In this document: positions 23,568 through 32,930 of the stretch, one piece after another
How the letters are laid out: each line of letters starts with the position of its first letter
How positions within the stretch are numbered: position 1 is the first letter of the stretch
Assembly (NCBI GenBank): GCA_003024175.1
Contig: MDYQ01000448.1
Coordinates: forward strand, 62,001-126,000
DNA length: 64,000 nt
Direction of reading: 5' to 3'
Origin: Planoprotostelium fungivorum
Taxonomy: Eukaryota > Evosea > Variosea > Cavosteliida > Cavosteliaceae
Notes under the pieces: model-generated
Seen by the model: only the letters and a program-made list of their open reading frames with translations
What the model was told of the DNA's origin: nothing
Database searches by the model: none
Program-made: the position numbers and the translations under genes

Positions 23568-25744
23568 TTATTCTCTTCTAGAGGGTGGTGTCTTGATCTT
23601 GCTCTTGGAAGACATCCTCAGGATACTCCTCTTTGCTGGAGGTTTCTCTTTCCCGCTCGTTTCTTCGTTCTCGTTCTCTTCTTCACCTTCATCGCGCGCG
23701 AGGAGGTCCAGCATGAAGCTGCGTCCATCAGATGACTCTCCATCACCTTCGTCTCACCGTTGTTCTTTGTGATGAGAGTCCATGGCCTTGATGAGATACT
23801 GTTTGGCTTGTTGTAGATCTCTCACGGAGCTGCAGGGGTCTGAGAGGGCCCACACGACTGAATATTGAGCCGGGAGGAATCTACAACTCACCATCAGCTG
23901 CACCTCTATCTCTTCTATCTCACCCCTCTTCCGCTAATCTACCCAAAACACTTCCTGTTCTGTGGAGAGCAGCCGTACTCTTCGTTCGATAGACCGACAC
24001 CTGCAGATTGTCATCATCATGATGGACGGTGATGGATGTCACCTTTGCCTTCGTCTCGCGTTGCTCTGCATAGTTCATGAGTTGATTCTGCTCCGGTGAT
24101 GATTCGATTCCCTTCGACAGCAGTGCACTCCCTGTTATATTCAGTTCCATTTTATTTCCTTTTATTCTCCTCACCTGCCACGAGATCTTGAGGACCACCC
24201 TCTCCACAGATCATCATCCATCCCAGATTACACCTACCTCCATCAGATCTACACATCCATCTCCTCACCTGCTGACACTGTCTCCCAATGTGAACGCCTC
24301 GTTGAACCAATACCTCGCTCCGGTTAAATTCACCTGCATCCTTCAATTTTCGTCTCTCTCCTGTCCTCACCGGTCCATCTACACCGGTGTAGAACATGGT
24401 ACCCAGGCAAGACATCGCCCCGCGATGCCCGAGACCAGCCGCCACGCTGAATGCCTTCCTGATCTTCCCCTCCCACTGCAAGTACAAATTGTTCTCTCTC
24501 CTCACTTCAGCATCCATCAACAGACACCATCCATAGCGATAGGCACACTCCTTGTCTCTCATGTTTGACCCCCACAAGAATAGATCCGCGGCGAGTTGTA
24601 GATCGACCGGACCCCCCTTCCCCGACATGATCATCCAGCCCAGGCAGCGGATGCTGGTGATATCTCCGGTAGAAGCAGCTTCTCTGTACCAATATCTCGC
24701 CGTAGGTAGATCGATGGTGCCACCCTCACCGGAACGTAACATGGCGGCGATTGCCCTCTGGGCGCGAACGTGTCCCTGCACGGCGGCCTGGTGGAGGTAA
24801 TCGCGGGCACGGGTGAGGTCTTCTGTGACGGCACCCGAGTGGTTCGTGCCGTTCATTCGAGATAATCCTAGAGCCAATCTGTTCCATTCTTCAGTTCATC
24901 ATGATGGTCATGATGGTGATGATGGTGATGATATGATGATATGATGATATGATGATATGATGATATGATGATATGATGATATGATGATATGATGATATGA
25001 TGATATGATGATATGATGATATGATGATATGATGATATGATGATATGATGTGATGGTGATGATGGTGATGGTGATGATGATGGTGATATCTTGAGGAGGA
25101 GGTTGTCCACCTGTACTGAGCTTCTGCATTGCCTGATGCTGCCGCTTTCGACAACCAATATCTCGACAGGGAGGTCTGCGTCTCCGAATGTTCGTCTTGT
25201 ATAGATACGGCGAACAAGGTGAAGAGTGAAGCAGTCATCGCTTGATGTCTTCCCTTGCTCTCCCTCACTCTCTTCTCCCAACTGTTCCTTCCTTCATTTC
25301 ACTCCACGATGAATCACTCACTGCTCTCTCAAGAAACGATCCGCCTTGTTGATCGAATAACATCTCATCATCGTCTTCAAGTATAATTCGACTGGCCTCA
25401 TGAACGCATCACTCTTCTTCTCTCCAATGTCTCCCGTTCTCTTGTTTTCGATCTCTGTTCTCTCTTTTCAGAATGGAATTGTATGTGAAGGAATCACCTC
25501 TATCTACGAGGAGTAGAATCAATGAACGAATCTTCTTCTTCAGATGTTTCGAATGTACGGAGGAGGGCTGAAGGGATTCGCTTGTGGCACGCATGTACAA
25601 CAGACAGCCCACACTGTTTCTCTTCTCCGCAGCGAGCTGCATCGATCAGTCTCTTCATCCATTCCACACAATCACCTTGGCCAGAACAAAGCTGAGGGAA
25701 CTCTCTTTGATGCCCACACACAACAGTTCGTACATCAGAGCCAT
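23568..25744 (-). CDS. Sel1-like repeat protein
   Basis: The gene starts MALMYELLCVGIKESSL at 25744. The middle holds Sel1-type alpha/alpha repeats: SRYWLSKAAASGNAEAQYRL, ARDYLHQAAVQGHVRAQR, ARYWYREAASTGDITSIRCL, GAMSCLGTMFYTGVDG, and GARYWFNEAFTLGD. Such repeats form solenoid scaffolds, for example in ER-associated degradation or chitin synthase activation. The C-terminus has VRDLQQAKQYLIKAMDSHHK and an acidic/basic tail ending KTPPSRRE. One intron holds a long ATGATAT microsatellite (24903-25086). Exon joins near 23940-24180 are my best reading. No signal peptide or membrane span is visible, so a cytosolic scaffold is more likely than an ER role. Confidence 0.75.
24903..25086. repeat. ATGATAT/GATGGTG microsatellite in an intron
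   Basis: The tract is an almost perfect run of a GATGATAT-like unit repeated more than 15 times, flanked by GATGGT repeats. It sits in an intron of the Sel1 gene between exons encoding AEAQYR and LALGLSRMNG. It is a likely length polymorphism. Confidence 0.9.
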
Positions 25745-25841
25745 CGTGACGTCTGCCGGATGTCAACGAAGATTCGATGGAATTTCTTTACCTCCATTGT
25801 CTGCCCCAGGGTGTATGGCCGAGTGTAAGACTTGAGCGCTG

Positions 25842-26385
25842 ATGGGCGATCGGAAAGAGACGGAAGATGAGTTGGGTGATGTCATCGTGTTGGGAGGTAA
25901 AAAGTTTTCGATGCAGCGATCGACGAGATGATCGAAGGGGGGACACAGCTGAAGGTGGCTCTTGTACCTGTTTTTCGTGTGACGATCATGGAGGTGATGC
26001 AGATGACGTCACCTTCCCTGGAGGATGGAGGCCCTGTCAAAACGGTCTTCCGTGCTGATGTGAATGGAAGGTGAGTCGTTAGGATTCCATTGTCCGTTGT
26101 ATTGGTGGGTGATGTGGCTGTCGATCGTCTCAGCATGGAACGATGTTGGACGATGGTGATGTGTTGATCGTGAGAGTGATGTTGTCTCCCACCCAGACGA
26201 GAAGAGGGCGCATCTCTGAGAGAGTGGGGAGTCAAAAGAGTGTGGGGAACAACTTCGAGGGGATTGGATGTCGCAGAAGAAATGGATCATTCTCTTGGAT
26301 AAGATGTAGCTCATCTTGTTCTTCCTCGGATGATTCTTCCACATTGCAAAAGTCATGTCTTCGAGACCTGCGACAGATCAATTGA
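25842..26385 (+). CDS. Unrecognised small gene
   Basis: From ATG at 25842 the model reads MGDRKETEDELGDVIVLG, then a 20-nt intron (25897-25916). It continues AIDEMIEGGTQLKVALVPVF, RVTIMEVMQM and GGPVKTVFRAD. A second intron (about 26058-26132) leads to HGTMLDDGDVLIVRVMLSP. The mix of acidic and hydrophobic residues looks coding, but I do not recognise it. The last 50 residues are Ser/Arg-rich and lie antisense to the C-terminus of the next gene, so the true stop may be earlier. An open minus-strand frame across 25882-26235 is a weaker competitor. Confidence 0.35.
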
Positions 26386-26808
26386 GATTGGGATGGATGA
26401 ATCATCACCATCGATGATGGCTCTGTCTCTCCATACTGTTTCGGTTGATCTGTTCGTTCTTGTTAACATGGATGAGACTGTGTCGGACACCTGTAAGCAT
26501 CGGAACATAATAGATCGATGGAAACTAGATCGTTGTGACTGAGGTGACGAATGATGCAGCTGATGATCTGAAGAATGTGAGATGGGTATCAGTGATGTCG
26601 GATGGACAGAAACCTCGAAGGGCAACGGTGTCTCGAAGATGAAATTGTGCTCTGAAGACCGTCTTAAATCCGAAGAGGCCAGTGGGCTGGGTGTTGACAT
26701 GAATCGAGGACGTCTGATCGATTGACTAGATAGAGATCTTCTCCTCGTGACTTTGGGCTCTGTTGCCTCTGGTTCTCTGTTGATACCTTCAATCCTCATG
26801 CATATCAT
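26232..26808 (-). CDS. Unrecognised Ser/His-rich small protein with acidic C-terminus
   Basis: The protein starts MICMRIEGINREPEATEPKV and continues through an Arg/Ser-rich stretch (RRRSLSSQSIRRPRF) and a Ser/His/Pro-rich region. A probable 55-nt intron follows MFRCLQ (about 26440-26493). It ends with an acidic segment, CNVEESSEEEQDELHLIQEN, then DPFLLRHPIPSKLFPTLF. The composition suggests a mostly disordered regulatory protein. No family is recognised. Its end may overlap the 3' part of the plus-strand gene. Confidence 0.45.
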
Positions 26809-27100
26809 GTCGGAACAACAAGATCACCTCTTCAATCTCATGAAATCGTAGATGCCACCTCCATTGTATTTACTATTCCTTCTCGGTCGTCCAAACATGA
26901 GACTAACTGCTGTTACTTCCGCAGTTTTGACATGTGAACCTCCCACTACACAGCCATTAGCAATAAAATTCATTTTCACTCATTTATTTCTCTTCTTTCC
27001 TACAGGGTCTGGTAAGTCGGCCCTGATGCAGACAAGCTGGATTCAATCAGTCTTCTCTCCATTAAAGATTAACGAGATGATTTCAATTAAATCCATTGAC
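26809..27100. other. Intergenic region
   Basis: This 292-nt AT-richer stretch lies between a small minus-strand gene and the stop of the surface-protein gene. I see no coding frame with splice support and no repeat. Confidence 0.4.
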
Positions 27101-30100
27101 TCACAGGTGCTGCTGTCTTCGCTTATACCTCTTATAGATGAAGAGGATGATGACGGCAGTGAGAGCGACTCCCACCACAACAGAAGCGATGATGATGTAG
27201 ACTCTGTAGTCTGCTGGTTCTTCTTGGATGGTGACACTGATGGAGGAATCTAAGACCATGGAGCTGGATACACTTTGGTTCATGAAGGTGCAGGTGTGAT
27301 AGTAGTCGAATAGTATCTTCCCGCTCTTCGCATTGACTCCAGGAACAACCACCTGAAATCCATGTGAGATGATGAAGATCATGTGATGTGATGTGATGAT
27401 GTACTTACAGGAGAAGTAGAGGAGGTGGTGTTCGATCCATCGACAGTTACAGTGAAAATCGGTGAGCTTCGATCACACTGACACTTCTCCTCTCGAAAGT
27501 GAAAGGTCACGTTGGCACTGAGTCCACCTACAAACGCTTCAGTCCAACGAAAGGACGATGATGATCGGGTGATGATGATGATCACCTGGATTGTATTCCT
27601 TCGTGTACGAGGGTATCGGTGACGTCTGCAATCTGGGTAGGTTGTAGTACTCCACCGTACTGACACCCGATTTGATGCCACTGTCATATTCGTATTGAAT
27701 GGGTAGTGTCGTCGGCTGTTGAGATTGAGAAGAGACACTCGAGACTGGACTCACCGCACAGGAAGGTACGTCGTCCACAAAGATGGTGTACTTCTCGTTA
27801 GAGATGACGGTCACTGAATCGTCGATGTACAACATTTCCGGTGAATCTCCACAGACTTTCTGTAGGGGGTTAGAGGTGTGGGAGATGGTGGGGTTACCTC
27901 GCTGAGAACTGCACTCTTGCTCCATCGAACACCGATCTTCGATTTGTAATACAGTATCGAATCTTCTAAATCAAACTGATTTCGGTCATCTTACATCGAG
28001 TATACGATGTTGAAGAATGAGAGATGACATCTATATCCATTATGATCTCACCTTGAGTGATATCTGTGGAATCTTGAGGAGAAAAGCCACGGCAGGTACC
28101 TTCATCACGGGTGAGTATCACATCAACGATGAGACGAACATCACCATAGTTGAAAAGGGAGCAGAGTATATGGGTTCATTGTCGTGAACGAGAACAGCCA
28201 TCTGAACAGCCGTGATCGTCTCCGACTTGCATCGATCGGTCACTTGTGGTATCCACTGTGCCTTACCCTCCACATAACTCAACTGTCTCCATTCATTCTC
28301 CATCATTGACAGATGAATGATGGATGTATGCCTCACGTTCTGTTTGTGACCGTAACCCGTGGCAACGACGTGTTGTAGATGAGTGCACTTGACATCGTGT
28401 TCGGATGGAGTGAAGTAGAGTTCGATTTGGTCCGTGGATGAACTCTACGACACATCAATCTCACATCGTCGATGTGATCTCACCATCGACATCTTGGGTG
28501 TGGATAACTGATAGTCACCGTAATGGAAAGACAAGTTACTTCCGTTGTTCTTGTATGTGACTACCATGCAAGAGTAGTTGCTGTTGACGATGACCGCGTT
28601 CTTCTGCGGGCCTACGATGCTTCCGTTCACCTTCATCGAGAATCAATCGTTGACTCATCGTTGACTTTTCACCTGAACCATGTTGGAGCTGAACGAGCTG
28701 TAGTTGAATTGGTTCGGATGTGGTCTGACCGTTAATTCTTTGTACTGAAAGGTCGCTCCAGGTGAATCCAAAGTGATGAGGGGTGCATCTGATCAAATCC
28801 ATCACGATTTGTTCGTTGTAGATGGAACTTACCCCCCCAATCGAAGGCGGGAAAGACGACATCGGCCCTGAGGGAAGACAGTCCGAAAGTTTTGGGACCT
28901 GTCATGAGAGATAGATCGAGTGTGCTGCTGGTCAATTGACTTCCTGCGGTGGCGACCAGGTCCTTGATGATGAGATAGGTGTTCTACAACGATTCAGAAG
29001 AGAAGGACGTGATGAGATGAATAGATCACATCGAAGATGATGATGGATGGGTAAGGAAGGTGGATGGCATCGAACCAAAAAATCTGTTCCAGTCCCTTCG
29101 AATCGAACTTGAACCTTCCATCTACAACGAGTCAGACGGTGACCTGAACCTTACATGATACTGTACCTCCGAATGTCGTGACTCCGGTGAAATTCGAAAC
29201 ATCGAGGTGAAAATTTCCAGGATTTTTCACATCTACATCGCGTGAGCACAATGATAATGGAATAAGAATAAGAACAGAATTACCTGAAGAGACAAATAGA
29301 GTATCTCTGAAACTACCAAAGCCCAACGTCACACTGCCTTCGATCGCAACGACACCTCCTACGATATCATGAGTCATCCATCTACAACGCCAACACACCC
29401 GACACACTGATATCGATCGACTCAAACTGTGATATGATGAGATCTATACGAGTCATCTCTCCACCTGTGCATCTCTGAACATGATCGTCTGATCCTGGAC
29501 ATCCAATGTCCAATTGTCACTCCCTCTGATCTCCGGTCGATTCATACGCACGAGACTCAGATGAGGGGAGGCACCTCTGATTTGGATGCCACTAAAGTGA
29601 TCTCCAAATGCCAGCGTGGCTCCTTCCTCGTTGATGAAAGAGCCCAAGGTGGCAGAGCTATTGTCTTTGTGAGACGAACGATGAGTGAGATGAACGAACG
29701 ATGAGTGAGATGAACGAACGATGAGTGAGATGAACGAACGAGGGGGAAATGAATAAAAGAGAATAAAAGTGGATGGATCGTCGGCTCACTTGGGTTGACT
29801 CTGACCGCCAAAAATAAAAGTCTTCTCGTTCATGATGGTCAACTGTGGATCGTCAACACACCTCTCAAACAAATCTCTCACGTTCGATAGAAAGACGTTG
29901 TTCTCCTCGAAGTTGATGACGTGGGAGTTGATGATCACCGACGTCGCATCAGATTGTCCTACAATGAAGACACCAGACTGACCACCATGGGAGACGATGT
30001 CTGTCGTGAGAGTTCCGAAATTCTTCAATTGTCCATCTGCACGGCGTGAGTTGTGATGCAATGATGGAAAACTCACTCAAGTGAAAGAGAGCTCTGTCAC

Positions 30101-30860
30101 CGGTCGATCCATTGACGGCAGTTAAAGTGAGTGTCTGTGGGTTGTTGACTGTGCGGGTGAGGATGGAATGAGATGCATTCATCATCACTTGTGATGTTGC
30201 CGAACCACTGAACATCACCGAGAGACGTGTCGTTGCTGATGGAGGTGAGTCCGATGGAGATGATGGACCTTCTGATTAGCACTCTTCCTGTTCTTTGGAT
30301 CAGTTTCTGTCGCAGGTTTGTCTCCATCTCATGTAAGATGGATTCACCTGAAATGTAAAAAACGGATTGCGATGAAGAATAGAGGTAGGATGGAGATCCA
30401 TCAATGTCGCCCATCGTGATTTTGGATTTCATATCGACTGTGACATCTCCTGTTACGTTGAGGGTCACATTACCCTCGATTGTGAGATCCACACTGAAGA
30501 AGTTAACGATCATCTGAGTGTGATACACACTTGTACAGCGATAGACTGCTCGCATGAAGGATCGTCCCTTCTTTGATCGTTACCTTTTCAGATATCAGAA
30601 TGGATCACGGAAAATATGCGAAGGTCACTTTAGGAGGAGGACTGAGATCTCTACCATTGATGATGATATCATCAACACCAGTTGCACAGGACCAACACGT
30701 CTATTCGTATTAACGTTGAACGAAGAAGATTTGTTTCTCCTCTCACGCTATTAGTGTTCGTATTGAAGATGATGCAGGAAGGTATGGAGGCTTTGAAGGT
30801 ACAAATCTGAAATGCTAGAGAGAGGTGAATGAAAAGAACGAGGAAATAGATTGCCCTCAT
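27101..30860 (-). CDS. Large single-pass surface protein, beta-repeat ectodomain
   Basis: The signal peptide MRAIYFLVLFIHLSLAFQ starts at 30860. More than fifteen short exons follow, encoding a Ser/Thr/Asn-rich ectodomain of repeated beta strands. Typical stretches are IEGNVTLNVTGDVTVDMKSK, FRDTLFVSSG and INEEGATLAFGDHFSG, with many N-glycosylation sequons. The C-terminus carries DSSISVTIQEEPADYRVY, one transmembrane span (IIIASVVVGVALTAVIILFI) and a short basic tail YKRYKRRQQHL. This is the plan of a type I membrane receptor or adhesin. No named domain is recognised; the strands recall right-handed parallel beta-helix or polymorphic membrane proteins. The 3' end could extend if a donor lies just before the stop at 27101. 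Confidence 0.65.
29681..29740. repeat. Three-copy 20-nt minisatellite in an intron
   Basis: The unit ATGAGTGAGATGAACGAACG occurs three times head to tail at 29681-29700, 29701-29720 and 29721-29740. It lies in an intron of the surface-protein gene. Confidence 0.9.
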
Positions 30861-31255
30861 GCCCCTCGTGTGTTGATCGGGTCGCGTTTGTATTGAGAAG
30901 ACGGGTAAGAAATTTCTCAATCAAAACGGCAACAGCTGTGTCGACCTACAACACCAACCACATATAGACAACACGACATCCAAATCATCGATGAATGCAG
31001 GCATGCTCTCTGTCTGTTTCCGTGGACTTGTGATCATTTGAGGAATAAAAACAGGATTTTTCACATTTAATGTGTCTCTTGTCTATAAGTACACAAACAG
31101 CAGGAGAATCGATTGGAAGAGGTGAAGGAGAGGACAGAAGAGTAAAGAGACGAAGAGACGGAAGAAAAAGAGAGGGGAAAGAAATGACTCGAAGTGACGT
31201 CACCGACGCGAAACGTGTTTGGGTGATCTCATCAACAATTTCACAACACACAGAC
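30861..31255. other. Divergent promoter region
   Basis: This 395-nt stretch separates the starts of the surface protein (-) and RPN5 (+). The RPN5-proximal half is purine-rich on the plus strand and open in the RPN5 frame upstream of its ATG, but that part is basic and unlike RPN5, so I treat it as 5' UTR. Confidence 0.5.
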
Positions 31256-32881
31256 ATGCCCGCAAAGAAGGATAAGATGCAGGAGGATTTCTCCGCCAAG
31301 GTAGACGCAGTGCTACCTGAACAAGAGAAGTTGGCCAAGGTGATGGATAATTGAGGAATGCAGTCGACATCTGACCCATTCAGGAAGGGAAACTGTCTCA
31401 AGCCGTTGAGAACCTTTTGGCCTTAGAGAAACAGACGAGACAGGCTGAGGATGCAACATCAACCAGTCGTGTCGCCGTAGCCATTGTGAGGCTGTCTTGG
31501 GAGGTCAAAGACCTCAAAGCTCTGAACGAAAATCTTCAAATCCTTTCAAAGCGTAGAGGGCAACTCAGAACAGTGAGTCCTCTCACTAGATCTCACTTCC
31601 ACACGTTCCACGTCTCATGTTTAACCACTATCACAGGTCATTCAAGACTTTGTGAAAGAGGCCATCAAGTTTTTAGATGAAATGGACAAACCAGCCAAGT
31701 TACAGTTGATCGACAACCTTCGCACCATCACAGAGGGAAAGGTCAGATCATCTTCATCCACCATCTTCGTCCTAAATCACCATTCAGATGTTTGTAGAAA
31801 TAGAGCGTGCACGTCTGACCAACATTTTGGCCAAGATCAAGGAAGAAGAAGGAAAGGTCGCAGAGGCAGCCGACATCTTGCAGGAAGTCCAAGTCGAGAC
31901 GTTCGGACAGATGGACAAACTCGAGAAGACAGAATTCATCCTCGAGCAGATGAGGCTCATGCTGGGAAAGAAGGATTTCATCAAGGCCTTCATCATCTCA
32001 AATAAGATTTCGAGAAAGGCACTGAAGGAGCCCGAGTTCGAGGACATCAAGATCCGCTTCTATGGCCTGCTGAACCAACAGCTGTCTCATGATCACAAGT
32101 ATTTGGACATCAGCAAATCGTACTACGAGATCTACGACACACCCAAAGTCCAAGCCGATCAGCAGCTGTGGTCCAAGGTGAATCCCTCTTTCCCGCCAAA
32201 ACTCACCTTCTCTCCCGCCAAAATTCACCCTCTCTCAGGCTCTCGAGTTGGCTGTGATCTACGTCGTACTGTCTCCCTACAACAACGAACAGCACGATCT
32301 GGCCAACCGTCTCCTCTTAGACAAGAAGTTGGAGCAGCTTCCCCTCTACAAGACCCTCTTAAAGTCCTTTTTGACGAAAGAGATCATGAGGTGGCCCGCC
32401 TTCGAGTCGGGATACCGCCAAGAGTTGGGAAAGCACTCTGCCTTCACGGAACTCGTAGACGGAAAGAATCAACTCTGGAACGATTTCCGAAACAGAGTCG
32501 TAGAGCACGTGAGTCCATGTGATGATGAAGATCAACTCATGTCATATAGAACATCAGAGTCATCGCTGGATACTACAGTAAGATCACCATGAAGAGGTTG
32601 ACCCAACTGTTGGATCTGTCAGAAGCAGTGAGTGAGAGAGATCGAGGTGATGCTAAAGAGGATAGGAAGCGGAGAAGTACGTGTCTGATCTGGTGACCAA
32701 CAAGTCCATCTTTGCCCGCATCGATCGACCCAAGGGCCTCGTCTCCTTTAGAAAGACTCAACACCCCAACGAGTCCCTCAACGCTTGGTCACGTGACGTG
32801 GCCGATCTGTTGGACTTGGTAGAGAAGACATGTCACCTCATCCACAGAGAGAACATGGTCCACAAGATTCAAGTCGAATAA
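31256..32881 (+). CDS. PSMD12: 26S proteasome lid subunit RPN5 (PSMD12)
   Basis: Starting MPAKKDKMQEDFSAK, the protein runs about 450 residues across eight exons. Family blocks include KQTRQAEDATSTSRVAVAIV, FLDEMDKPAKLQLIDNLRTI, EIERARLTNILAKIKEEEGK, AADILQEVQVETFGQMDKLE and KYLDISKSYYEIYDT. The PCI winged-helix region follows, with NIRVIAGYYSKITMKRLTQL, SDLVTNKSIFARIDRPKGLV, and the end LIHRENMVHKIQVE. RPN5 is a horseshoe scaffold of the regulatory-particle lid and a partner of the deubiquitinase RPN11. Length is near that of human PSMD12 (456 aa). Another proteasome subunit (PSMA4) lies 19 kb away on the other strand. Confidence 0.95.
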
Positions 32882-32930
32882 ACGAGATCTCTCTCCATTT
32901 CTCATCGTTTTCATCCAATGTACCTCTCGT

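Noticed and set aside
23735-23930. GTGAGTTGTAGATT near 23874-23890 as another motif-bearing intron of the Sel1 gene, and an 18-nt intron beside it
   Set aside because: The frame is open straight through this segment (EVQLMVSCRFLPAQYSVVW), which reads as genuine protein and needs no intron there.
24903-25086. Short direct repeats resembling a CRISPR-like array
   Set aside because: The units are contiguous with no spacers and lie in an intron of a eukaryotic gene; it is a plain microsatellite.
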